Shown: one piece after another, positions 28,266 to 35,654 of the stretch
How positions within the stretch are numbered: position 1 is the stretch's first letter
Layout of the letters: every line of letters begins with the position of its first letter
Origin: Agilicoccus flavus
Lineage (GTDB): Bacteria; Actinomycetota; Actinomycetes; Actinomycetales; Dermatophilaceae
Assembly (NCBI RefSeq): GCF_014857905.1
Contig: NZ_JACYXE010000005.1
Span: forward strand, 186,001 to 250,000
Reading direction: 5' to 3'
Length of the DNA stretch: 64,000 bases
Translations under genes and position numbers: made by a program
Notes under the pieces: generated by a model
The model's database searches: none
What the model was told of the DNA's origin: nothing
What the model saw: only the letters and a program-made list of their open reading frames with translations

Positions 28266-28712
28266 CTACCGGTCGCCGGCCGGCCGGGGGTCCTCGCCCA
28301 CCCGCCGCTTCCGGCGGGCGAGAGCGAACCCCACCGCGAGGCCGACCGCGGCCGGTACCGCGACGAGGCCGAACGTGAACGGCGCCAACGAGGTCAGGTC
28401 CGATCGCAGGACCGCGGTGTCGAGACCCGACCGGGTCCCGAAGCCCTGGGCCTGGAACGCCGAGAGGACCCCGAGGACGACAGCGACGACGACCCAGCGC
28501 GCCACGAGCGCGCCCGCCATGCGCCTCGACCGGCGCCCGTCGACGACGGCCCAGACGAGGGTCGCGATCATCACGACGAGGAAGGCGAGCAGCCCGGCGC
28601 CGATGTTCGCGCCCCCGGACTCGTCGTAGCCGATGTTGCCCGCCCAGAAGCCCACCCACGCCACGGCGACGAGACCGAGTACCCGGATGATCACGGCAGC
28701 GATGTCCTTCAT
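28266..28712 (-). CDS. Four-helix membrane protein of unknown function
   Basis: A 148-residue protein with hydrophobic segments at about residues 5-25, 38-58, 68-88 and 112-130 and a basic, arginine-rich C-terminus. It begins MKDIAAVIIRVLGLVAVAWV; ATG 28712 has GAGGATC before it. No motif was recognised. It shares the terminator at 28208 with the stress operon and is divergent from the patatin gene. Codon use is like that of its neighbours. Confidence 0.6.
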   Translation of the reverse strand: MKDIAAVIIRVLGLVAVAWVGFWAGNIGYDESGGANIGAGLLAFLVVMIATLVWAVVDGRRSRRMAGALVARWVVVAVVLGVLSAFQAQGFGTRSGLDTAVLRSDLTSLAPFTFGLVAVPAAVGLAVGFALARRKRRVGEDPRPAGDR

Positions 28713-28839
28713 GCCGTGATCCTCCTCGCTCGAGGCGCCGACATGCCCGAGAAGCGCCGACGTATGCGCTGCCGCGTTCTGAGCGCGGCCCCATCGCCCC
28801 CGGGGGTAGAGCCGGGCCTCGGTCGGTTACCGTCACGCC

Positions 28840-29760
28840 ATGACCGACGAGACGACCGGGACGCCCCCGACCCCAACGGACCACGAGACCCGGGCCGTCG
28901 TGCTCGGCGGCGGCGGGATCGCCGGGATCGCCTGGGAGAGCGGGCTGCTGACAGGCATGCTGGAGGCCGGGATCGCGCTCGACGAGGCCGACCTCGTGGT
29001 CGGCACCTCCGCCGGGGCGGCCGTCGCCGTCTCGTTGCGGGCCGGCCATCTGACCCGGCGGTCCGATGCCGAGGCCGGCACCATTGAGGGGGTCGGCGTG
29101 GCCCGGCGGCGTGAGGAGGCGCAGCCGCGCGAACAGCAGTCGTTCGACGGTGCCGCCTTCGTCGAACTCATCGGGCGGGTGGGCCGGGCCGGCGGCGACC
29201 ACCAGGCCGTCCGCGCCCGGCTCGGCGAGCACGCCCGCGGCGTCGAGCTCTCCCTGGCCCAGGAGGCGTGGATCGACCGGATCGGGGCCCGTCTTCCCGC
29301 GGCCTGGCCGGCCGGTCGGCTCGGCATCACCGCCGTCGATGCCCTCGACGGGTCGTTCCACGTCTTCGACGAGGCCGCCGGCGTCGAGCTGCGCCGCGCG
29401 GTCGCCGCCAGTTGCACGGTGCCGACCGTGTACCCCCTCGTCACCATCGACGGACGCCCCTACATGGACGGCGGGATGCGCTCGGCCACCAACGCCGACG
29501 TGGCCGCGGGCCACGACAAGGTGCTCGTCATCGCGTGCGCCCCCGAAGGGCCGAGGAGCCCGCTGGGGCCCGTCCTCGACGAGGCGCTCGTCACGCTCCG
29601 CGAACGCGGCGCCGCCCTGCTCGTCGAGGCGGACGCGGCGAGTCGGGCCGCGTTCGGCGCCAACGTCCTCGACCCGGCGACGAGCGCACCCGCCTACGCC
29701 GCCGGCCTCGCCCAGGCCCGGGACGTGGCGCCGTCGTTGCGGGAGTTCTGGGGCGCCTGA
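28840..29760 (+). CDS. Patatin-like phospholipase
   Basis: A 306-residue patatin-fold hydrolase. The oxyanion loop is GGGGIAG (about residues 23-29), the nucleophile elbow GTSAG near residues 54-58, and the catalytic aspartate in YMDGGMRS near 209. Patatins use a Ser-Asp dyad to cleave acyl esters of lipids. There is no signal sequence. Length and motif spacing are normal for the bacterial RssA-like subgroup. It converges on the MurE-like gene with 16 bases between stops. Confidence 0.88.
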   Translation: MTDETTGTPPTPTDHETRAVVLGGGGIAGIAWESGLLTGMLEAGIALDEADLVVGTSAGAAVAVSLRAGHLTRRSDAEAGTIEGVGVARRREEAQPREQQSFDGAAFVELIGRVGRAGGDHQAVRARLGEHARGVELSLAQEAWIDRIGARLPAAWPAGRLGITAVDALDGSFHVFDEAAGVELRRAVAASCTVPTVYPLVTIDGRPYMDGGMRSATNADVAAGHDKVLVIACAPEGPRSPLGPVLDEALVTLRERGAALLVEADAASRAAFGANVLDPATSAPAYAAGLAQARDVAPSLREFWGA

Positions 29761-29776
29761 GCCCTGGGTCGTGCCG

Positions 29777-31384
29777 TCACGACGCCTGCGCCGGGGCCTC
29801 GGCGGCGCCCGCCGAGATCCGGGCCCAAGCGGCGCGGATCTCGTCGGTCTCGACGAAGGGCACGAGGTGGCCGCGGGGCCCGATGTGCTGGTGCCGATCG
29901 GGGCCGAGGCCGAGGAACGCGACCGTTCCCGTCGGGCCCGCGGCCGCGAGCGCGACGTCGAGGGCGCGCCGGCGCCCCTCCGCGACCTCGACGACCAGGG
30001 GCGGCGTGCCACCCGCGGCGCGGACGGCGGCGCAGGCCGCTCGGATGCCCCGCATGACGTCGGCCCGGATCGCGGCCGGGTCCTCCGTGCGCGGGTGGTC
30101 GTCGGTGAGGACGAGGACCTCCGCGCCGCTGCGGACGGCCGCCTCACCGATCGGCCCCCGTTTGCCGCGGTCGCGATCGCCGCCGGCGCTGACGGTGACG
30201 ACGAGCCGCCCGGTCGTGCGGCGGCGCAGGGCACCGGCCGTGGCCGCGACGGCGTCGGGGGTGTGGGCGAAGTCGACGACGGCGGTCGGGGCCCCCGGGC
30301 CCAGATCGAGGGATTGCATGCGGCCGGGAACGGCGACGGGCCCCTCGAGAGCGTCGACGACGCGGCGGGGAGGGAATCCGAGGCGGAGGAGCGCGAGCGC
30401 CGCGACGGCGGTGTCGATGCGGTTGTGCTCCCCCGGCAGCGGGGTCCGGAGCGGCAGGTCACCGGCGGGCCCGCTGAGGACGAACGCGTCGTCACCCGGC
30501 TCACCGAGCACCCGCCAGTCCGCGTCCGCGTCCTCCGCCGCCCCCGTCGCTCCCCCGGCCAGCGTGACGATCGGGATGCGTGCCTGCGCGGCGAGCCGCC
30601 GCCCCCAGGGATCGTCGACGACGACGATCCCCGCACGGGCCAGCTCGGGGGTGAACAACCGGGCCTTCGCCGCGAAGTACTCCTCCATCGTGCCGTGGTG
30701 GTCGAGATGCTCCCTGGTGAGGTTGGTGAAGGCGACGACGTCGAAGCGCAGACCGCCGAGCCGGTGCTGGCCCAGGGCGTGGCTGGAGCATTCCATGGTC
30801 ACGACCTCCGCGGCCTCGCGCCGCATCGTGGCGAGGAGGGCCTGCAGGTCGGGGGCGTCGGGCGTCGTCATGGCGCTGCGCCACGACCGATCCCCCACGC
30901 GGGTCACGACCGTGCCGACGAGTCCGGTGGTGCGTCCGAGCCGACGCAGGGCCGCGTCGATCAGGTAGGTCGTCGTCGTCTTCCCGTTCGTGCCCGTGAC
31001 CCCCAGCAGCACCAGGTCACGTCCGGGATGACCGTGCACGGCCGCGGCGACCGGGCCCAGCTCCCGGCGCGGATCCGGCACGACGAGGACGGGGACGCCG
31101 AGGGCACCCGCATCCCGCCCCGCGCCGGCGACGTCGGTGAGGACGGCGACGGCCCCGGCGGCCACGGCCTCGGCGGCGCGGGTGACGCCGTGCAGGTGAG
31201 CCCCGGGCAGCGCGGCGAACAGATCACCGGGCCGGACGCGGCGGCTGTCGTGGGTGACACCGGCCACCACCGGATCGGTCACCGGACCGACCCGGGAAGC
31301 CCGGCACAGGTCGGCGAGGACACTCAGCCGGAGCGGCGCCGGATCACCCGGAGCCGGCGGCGGCGCAAACCGGACGGTCGTCAT
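29777..31384 (-). CDS. Divergent MurE-like Mur ligase
   Basis: A 535-residue Mur-ligase-family protein with the three MurE domains: a UDP-binding N-domain (THDSRRVRPGDLFAALPG), the ATP-binding domain with GVTGTNGKTTTT at 128-139 and TNLTREHLDHHGTMEEYF (including the lysine-carbamate region), and the C-terminal domain. MurE adds the third residue of the peptidoglycan stem. Two C-terminal family motifs are altered: the DNPR that reads meso-DAP is DHPR (about 429-432), and the usual GKGHE near the end is replaced by LGPDRHQH. There are no dcw-cluster neighbours. Its ATG overlaps the stop of the DJ-1-like gene. Probably a paralogue with a changed amino-acid specificity or role. Confidence 0.8.
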   Translation of the reverse strand: MTTVRFAPPPAPGDPAPLRLSVLADLCRASRVGPVTDPVVAGVTHDSRRVRPGDLFAALPGAHLHGVTRAAEAVAAGAVAVLTDVAGAGRDAGALGVPVLVVPDPRRELGPVAAAVHGHPGRDLVLLGVTGTNGKTTTTYLIDAALRRLGRTTGLVGTVVTRVGDRSWRSAMTTPDAPDLQALLATMRREAAEVVTMECSSHALGQHRLGGLRFDVVAFTNLTREHLDHHGTMEEYFAAKARLFTPELARAGIVVVDDPWGRRLAAQARIPIVTLAGGATGAAEDADADWRVLGEPGDDAFVLSGPAGDLPLRTPLPGEHNRIDTAVAALALLRLGFPPRRVVDALEGPVAVPGRMQSLDLGPGAPTAVVDFAHTPDAVAATAGALRRRTTGRLVVTVSAGGDRDRGKRGPIGEAAVRSGAEVLVLTDDHPRTEDPAAIRADVMRGIRAACAAVRAAGGTPPLVVEVAEGRRRALDVALAAAGPTGTVAFLGLGPDRHQHIGPRGHLVPFVETDEIRAAWARISAGAAEAPAQAS

Positions 31385-32124
31385 CGGGCGTCAGCGGCGG
31401 CGCGCGCGCTCTTGCGCTTGGAGAGGAGCTTGACCACGGCCTTGCCGACGTCGGTGGCGCTGGTCGGGTTCTGTCCCGTGACGAGGCGCCCGTCGACGAC
31501 GACCTTAGAGGCCATCGGACGCAGCGCCTTGCGGTACGTCGCGCCCTGCTCCTCGAGCCGCTCGTCGAGACGGAACGGCACGGCCTTCGCGCGGCTCGCG
31601 AGCTTTTCTTCGGGCCAGCTGAAGCCGGTGACCGTGCGGCCCGCGACGAACGGGGACCCGTCGGGGCGCACCGCGCCCAGCAGGCCGGCCGGGCCGTGGC
31701 ACACGGCGGAGACGATGCCGCCTTCGGCGTCGGTGCGGGCGACCCGCTCGGCCAGCGCCGTCGACGTCGGGAAGTCGAACATGACCCCGTGGCCGCCGGT
31801 GAGGTAGACGGCGTCGAAGGACTCCCCCGCCAGGGACGCGACTGACAGCGTGTTCTCCAGGAGGTCCATGAAGGCGCGATCCTTGTACCGCTTGTCGGTG
31901 CCACCCTGTTTGAGGATCAGGGAGCCCAGGCTCTCCGGATCCAGCGGCACCCGACCACCGTCGATGCTCGCGATGACGACCTCGTGGCCGGCCTCGAGGG
32001 CGACGTCGTAGAAATGCGTCAGCTCGCCGAGCCACAGGCCGGTGCGGTATCCGACCTTCTCGTACGACGACGCGCTCGTCACCACGGCGAGGATGCGGGC
32101 GGGCTTCGTGGACTTCTTGGCCAT
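31381..32124 (-). CDS. DJ-1/PfpI (class I amidotransferase-like) protein
   Basis: A 247-residue DJ-1/PfpI-fold protein of the type often named 'type 1 glutamine amidotransferase domain'. Features: VVTSASSYEKVGYRTGLWLGE with the conserved Glu, YLTGGHGVMFDF, and the nucleophile elbow AVCHGPAGLL with the reactive Cys. Relatives include Hsp31-like glyoxalases/deglycases and proteases. ATG 32124 is preceded by AGGAG. Its TGA overlaps the ATG of the MurE-like gene by four bases, a strong coupling between unrelated families and a hint that it acts with the ligase. The reaction is undetermined. Confidence 0.82.
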   Translation of the reverse strand: MAKKSTKPARILAVVTSASSYEKVGYRTGLWLGELTHFYDVALEAGHEVVIASIDGGRVPLDPESLGSLILKQGGTDKRYKDRAFMDLLENTLSVASLAGESFDAVYLTGGHGVMFDFPTSTALAERVARTDAEGGIVSAVCHGPAGLLGAVRPDGSPFVAGRTVTGFSWPEEKLASRAKAVPFRLDERLEEQGATYRKALRPMASKVVVDGRLVTGQNPTSATDVGKAVVKLLSKRKSARAAADAR

Positions 32125-32271
32125 GGTTCGTACTCTCCTGGATCTGGGATCGTGAGCGACGGCCAGGCTCCCCCGAGTGGCCGTCCGCCCGGCGATCGTG
32201 CCACGGACGCCCCGGGGGCGCGCGCCCGGCGTCGACGGGCCGCCGCGCGATGGGGCGGGCACGATGGGGGC

Positions 32272-32742
32272 ATGAGCCATGACCTTGACCGCTTCGTCGC
32301 CGCGCAGGACGACGGCACCTACGACACCGCCCTGGCCGAGCTGCGCCGCGGCCGCAAGACGAGCCACTGGATGTGGTTCGTCTTCCCGCAGATCGCCGGG
32401 CTCGGGCGCAGCGGGATGGCCCAGCGCTACGCGATCGACGGGCTCGACGAGGCCCGCGCGTACCTGGCCCACGACGTGCTCGGCCCTCGGCTCGTCGAGG
32501 CGAGCCGGGCCGTTCTCGAGTCCGGGCAGAGCGACGCCGCGCAGCTCCTCGGCGGCATCGACGCGATGAAGCTGCGCAGCTCGATGACCCTGTTCGAGGC
32601 GGCCGCCGACGGCGGCGAGGGGGTCTACGCGCAGGTGCTCGACACCTTCTACGGCGGTGAGCGCGACCCCGAGACCCTGCAGCGACTGTGGGAGGCTCCC
32701 CTCACCCCATCGTGCGCTGACCGTCGATGGCCTCCCGAATGA
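32272..32742 (+). CDS. DUF1810 family protein
   Basis: A 156-residue protein matching DUF1810: LDRFVAAQDDGTYDTALAEL, SHWMWFVFPQIAGLG and KLRSSMTLFE are its conserved blocks. The family is small, soluble and uncharacterised. Its C-terminus overlaps the end of the convergent DinB gene by 41 bases. ATG 32272; the upstream base composition gives no clear promoter. Confidence 0.85.
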   Translation: MSHDLDRFVAAQDDGTYDTALAELRRGRKTSHWMWFVFPQIAGLGRSGMAQRYAIDGLDEARAYLAHDVLGPRLVEASRAVLESGQSDAAQLLGGIDAMKLRSSMTLFEAAADGGEGVYAQVLDTFYGGERDPETLQRLWEAPLTPSCADRRWPPE

Positions 32743-33259
32743 TGTCGGCGTGCCCGGCGTGCTGGCTGATCTCGGCGAGCACGTGCAAGGCCACGCGGCG
32801 GGCCGACCAGGCCGCGCCGGCCTCGAACCACGGCGCCTCGGGCAGCGCGTGGGTGAGGTCGAGGTCGGTCTCGCGCAGGATGCGTTCGGTCGTCGCCGCG
32901 ACCTCGGCGACGCGGCCGCGCAGCACGTCGAGGGTCTCCTCGTCAGACAGGACGAATCGGGTGTCCTCCCACTCGCTGTCGGACCAGTTCCCGTCGTTGC
33001 CGGCGGCCTCGGCGTCCACGGCCGACCAGTCCACGTCGGCGTCGTAGACCGTCGAGTCGCCGAACGCCTCCGCCCCGTGCACGGCGAAGGCCATCCACTG
33101 CTCTTCGGTGTCGGCCACGTGTTTGAGCAGGCTCGCGACGGTCAGGGCGCTGACGGTGCTCGCCGTCCGGGCCTGCTCCTGCGTCAGCCCCTCGGCGGTC
33201 TGCAGCAGGAACCCCCGGTGTCGGGCCAGGGTCTGGATCAGGTCGTCGCGCTCGCTCAT
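32702..33259 (-). CDS. DinB/DUF664 family protein
   Basis: A 185-residue four-helix DinB-fold protein with histidines in metal-ligand positions: H47 region (VASLLKHVADTEEQW) and AEISQHAGHADIIREAIDG near the C-terminus. DinB-like actinobacterial proteins include mycothiol-dependent S-transferases and maleylpyruvate isomerases. Activity cannot be told from sequence. ATG 33259 with GGAGGAGACGTC upstream gives a strong start. It ends inside the DUF1810 gene on the other strand. Confidence 0.85.
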   Translation of the reverse strand: MSERDDLIQTLARHRGFLLQTAEGLTQEQARTASTVSALTVASLLKHVADTEEQWMAFAVHGAEAFGDSTVYDADVDWSAVDAEAAGNDGNWSDSEWEDTRFVLSDEETLDVLRGRVAEVAATTERILRETDLDLTHALPEAPWFEAGAAWSARRVALHVLAEISQHAGHADIIREAIDGQRTMG

Positions 33260-33339
33260 GACGTCTCCTCCGGTCGTGTCGTGCGGTCGAGAACGACGCT
33301 ACGAGGGGATGCGGACAGATCCTGTCCGCAGGAGCACGA

Positions 33340-33892
33340 TCAGGCGCGGAACGGGATCTGCGACTTACCCACCGGCACGTCGTAGCCGTGGGCCCGCACG
33401 AGCTCCTGCACCGACTCGACCCCGGCCGCCCCGTGGGGCGACGGCGAGATCGTCACCGCCCGGATGGGCAGCGGCGCCGGCGCGGGGGTCACGACGCCGC
33501 CGGCCGGGTCCGGTCCGGTGACCCGGACGTAGGGCGCGATGCCGTACCCCGACGTGCGGTACTGCACGATGCCGGAGGCGGCGACCGCAGGCCGGTGCTC
33601 CCGGCCCGCGTAGAGCGACATGGCGTAGCGCACCTCCTGCTCCTCGCGGAACCCGTGGTGCTTGATGAGCAGGAGGGTGCGTTCGAGGTCGTCGAGCAGG
33701 CCGGTCACCGGGCCGGACGCGGCGAGCGCCTCGAGATCCGCGGCGGACTCGCGTCCGAGGTCCCCGTGCTCGCGGCGGAGCGTGGCGACGCGGTCGGGGA
33801 TGGCGTCGAGGGTGGTCCGCACGAGCCGCTCCTGCTCGCCCCGGTCGTAGGCGACCGGCTCCCATCGCCGCCGGCGCACGACCACCGGCGCC
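33340..33892 (-). pseudogene. DUF2971 protein, 3' half (split by IS21 element)
   Basis: The C-terminal 180 or so codons of a DUF2971 protein, in frame from APVVVRRRRWEPVAYDRGEQ through LLIKHHGFREEQEVRYAMSLY, with a conserved KHxxFxxExEvR block, to QIPFRA. It has no start of its own. The matching N-terminal half is at 37590-37987, beyond the IS21 element. Removing the element and one copy of the 6-bp duplication rejoins the reading frame exactly at residues ERPEAP/VVVRR, so the insertion is recent and the gene was otherwise intact. Confidence 0.92.
33887..33892. repeat. Target-site duplication, left copy (GGCGCC)
   Basis: GGCGCC directly flanks the left end of the IS21 element. The right copy is at 37590-37595. 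The site is itself a palindrome. Confidence 0.85.
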
Positions 33893-33946
33893 TGAGTATG
33901 TCAATGCGGACTGGCCCCATCGGGACGGCGGAATTTGGCTCCACCT
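33893..33946 (+). repeat. IS21 left terminal repeat
   Basis: Starts TGAGTATGTCA and includes CTGGCCCC and CCACCT blocks. About 37 of 54 bases match the right end read on the other strand, without gaps. Confidence 0.88.
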
Positions 33947-34008
33947 CTGTGGCAAGCTTTGAGCTGGCTGGGGCGGCTGGCGATCGTATGCAGGGGTAGG
34001 TTTGGCCC

Positions 34009-34230
34009 ATGGGTCGTCTGCTCGCCCGGCTGGCCGGGATCTACTTCTTGTTTGCGCTAATCGGGCGCTTCGTAGAGCGGATCGGCGCCGTGCAGTGCGA
34101 TTGCCCCGATCATTGCTGGTGCCGACGTCCGGGGATCAGCCTGTTCCGGTGGGTGTTTCCGTACGGGCATCGCTGCGCGTCCGCACCGAGCTTGGAAAAT
34201 GCCGACGGCGGTTGGAGGCCGGCGCGGTGA
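34009..34230 (+). CDS. Small Cys-rich membrane-anchored protein (IS passenger)
   Basis: A 73-residue protein: one N-terminal hydrophobic segment (GIYFLFALIGRFV, about residues 10-24), then a short cysteine cluster CDCPDHCWC at 31-39 and the block RRPGISLFRWVFPYGHRC. The cysteine cluster suggests metal or redox chemistry. I recall similar small proteins near metal-resistance genes, but I cannot name the family. Its stop overlaps the GTG of the thioredoxin-like gene (GTGA). It is carried inside the IS21 element and has fewer GC-ending codons than the host genes, consistent with recent transfer. Confidence 0.65.
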   Translation: MGRLLARLAGIYFLFALIGRFVERIGAVQCDCPDHCWCRRPGISLFRWVFPYGHRCASAPSLENADGGWRPAR

Positions 34231-34553
34231 GTCAAGTGCACGTGCAGTTGTTGGTGGTCGACGACTGCCCTAACGAGGAAGCCGCGTCGAGGCTGCTGCG
34301 GTGCGCTCTGAACGCGGTCGGTTTGAGAGGGACGCCAGTTCACACCACGGTGGTTCGCAGCGCGGAGGAGGCGGCCGCTCTCCAGTTTGTCGGGTCACCC
34401 ACCGTACGCATCAACGGTGTCGACGTGGTCGACGCGGGCGGGCTGCCGTCGGCTGTCGCCTGCCGCGTGTACCAGACCGCAGCCGGACGTGCGGGCACGC
34501 CGGACCTCCAAACTCTGACACTCGCGCTCGAGCGGCACGCCTGTACTGGCTGA
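34227..34553 (+). CDS. Thioredoxin-like protein of the DF / MerB-associated type (IS passenger)
   Basis: A 108-residue thioredoxin-fold protein: strand HVQLLVVDDCPN with a single active-site Cys where thioredoxins have CXXC, the cis-proline turn VGSPTVRINGVDV, and the late cysteine in AVACRVY. The pattern matches the small thioredoxin-like proteins found beside alkylmercury lyase, mercuric and arsenic genes, some of which are selenoproteins. Here the active residue is a plain TGC Cys. GTG 34227 follows GGAGG. It is coupled to the preceding small gene and followed by an ArsR fragment, so this is probably a captured piece of a metal-response operon. Confidence 0.7.
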   Translation: MSQVHVQLLVVDDCPNEEAASRLLRCALNAVGLRGTPVHTTVVRSAEEAAALQFVGSPTVRINGVDVVDAGGLPSAVACRVYQTAAGRAGTPDLQTLTLALERHACTG

Positions 34554-34561
34554 GCTAGCCG

Positions 34562-34668
34562 CCACCTGCACGGGCTGGTCGGCTGGTCACCCGTCAGCAG
34601 CGCGGCAAGTGGGCCTACTCAGCCGTCGTCAGCGATGCCCTCAACGCCCTAGCAGCTCGTTGCTCGTG
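34562..34668 (+). pseudogene. ArsR-type regulator, C-terminal fragment
   Basis: About 30 codons ending at TGA 34666-34668 read LVTRQQRGKWAYSAVVSDALNALAARCS in one frame (the long string is split here as LVTRQQRGKWAY and SDALNALAA). This is the wing and last helix of ArsR/SmtB repressors. The helix-turn-helix is missing, because the upstream sequence belongs to the thioredoxin-like gene. It supports a metal-resistance origin for the passenger DNA. Confidence 0.6.
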
Positions 34669-34738
34669 AAGAGCTGACCTCGGAGCTGGGTGAGACCCAG
34701 GCCGCGGCACCGCCCCTCACGGACCCTGGGCTGGCCAG

Positions 34739-34799
34739 GTCAGCTGGTCGGGTCAGCTGGTCGGGTCAGCTGGTCGGGTCAGCTGGTCGGGTCAGCTGG
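34739..34799. repeat. 13-bp tandem array next to istB
   Basis: The unit GTCAGCTGGTCGG is present in four full copies (34739, 34752, 34765, 34778) plus a partial fifth that includes the istB stop codon. The array marks the junction between the passenger DNA and the transposition genes. Confidence 0.9.
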
Positions 34800-35616
34800 C
34801 GGCGTGGTGACGGGCGTGGGCCAAGCGGTAGGAGTGGGTGCCGGTTTCGATGATCGTGCCGTTGAAGGTGAGCCGGTCCACGATCGCGGCGCACAGGCGC
34901 GGGTCGGTGAAGGTCTTCGTCCACCCGGAGAACGACTCGTTGGAGGCGATCGCGATGCTGTTCTTCTCCTCGCGTTCGGTCAACACCTGGAAAAGCATCT
35001 CCGCGCCGCGCCGGTCCAGCTCCATGTAGCCGAGCTCGTCGATCATCAGCAGGTCGACCCGCCCGTAGCGGGTGATGGTCTTGGCCAGCACTCGTTCGTC
35101 GGCGGCCTCGACGAGCTCGTTCACCAACCGGGTGGCCAGGGTGTACTTCACCCGGTACCCGGCCTCGGCGGCGGCGGTGCCGAGACCGATGAGCAGGTGG
35201 GACTTACCGGTGCCAGAGTCCCCGATCAGGCACAGCGGGTGCCCACGGCGGATCCAGTCACCGGTGGCAAGGGTGTTGATGGTGGCCGGGTTGATGTTCG
35301 GGTTGGCCTCGAAGTCGAAGTCCCCGAGCCACTTGTCCCGCGGGAACCCGGCAGCTTTGACCCGTCGGACCGAGGAGCGGCGGTCCCGGTCGTCGCACTC
35401 GGCCAGGAGCAGCTCGGCCAGGAACCCTTCGTAGGTCAGCTGCTCCTTCCCCGCCACCGTCAGGGCCTCCTGCAGGACGGCCCGGATCGTCGGAAGCCGC
35501 AGCCGGCGACACGCCTGGTCGACCGCCGCCGATGCAGCTTCGGGAGTCAGCCCGCGCCGGCGCCGCAGGGTCGGGGTCACGATCGTGGCCGTACTCGTCG
35601 CGCTGGTCGGACTCAT
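34792..35616 (-). CDS. istB: IS21 transposition helper ATPase IstB
   Basis: A 274-residue AAA+ protein. Walker A is GDSGTGKS at 132-139, Walker B is DLLMIDELGYMELD near 176-189, and sensor/arginine elements are near ERKN-like and FNGTIIETGTHSYR segments. The N-terminal helical domain follows the IstB pattern (TYEGFLAELLLAECDDR). It forms a DNA-bound decamer that licenses IstA and selects the target. ATG 35616 has AGGAG nearby. It is downstream of istA with a 38-base gap. Length is normal; the stop lies in the 13-bp tandem array. Confidence 0.95.
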   Translation of the reverse strand: MSPTSATSTATIVTPTLRRRRGLTPEAASAAVDQACRRLRLPTIRAVLQEALTVAGKEQLTYEGFLAELLLAECDDRDRRSSVRRVKAAGFPRDKWLGDFDFEANPNINPATINTLATGDWIRRGHPLCLIGDSGTGKSHLLIGLGTAAAEAGYRVKYTLATRLVNELVEAADERVLAKTITRYGRVDLLMIDELGYMELDRRGAEMLFQVLTEREEKNSIAIASNESFSGWTKTFTDPRLCAAIVDRLTFNGTIIETGTHSYRLAHARHHAAS

Positions 35617-35654
35617 CGGATCTCCTAATCGAGGCGTGGGTGCGGCTGGGTGGA

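Noticed and set aside
29066-31807. A 913-codon open frame opposite the MurE-like gene
   Set aside because: Low-complexity composition and full overlap with motif-bearing genes on both strands; typical of 70%+ GC DNA.
29777-32124. MurT-GatD peptidoglycan amidation pair
   Set aside because: The ligase keeps the full three-domain MurE layout and the partner is DJ-1/PfpI, not the CobB/CobQ-type GatD. Kept only as an analogy.
34227-34553. Selenoprotein
   Set aside because: Relatives can carry selenocysteine, but the active residue here is an ordinary TGC cysteine and no in-frame TGA is present.
34739-34799. Tandem 13-bp repeats considered as a CRISPR or iteron origin
   Set aside because: Repeats are directly adjacent with no spacers, and they lie at the istB 3' end with no replication gene.
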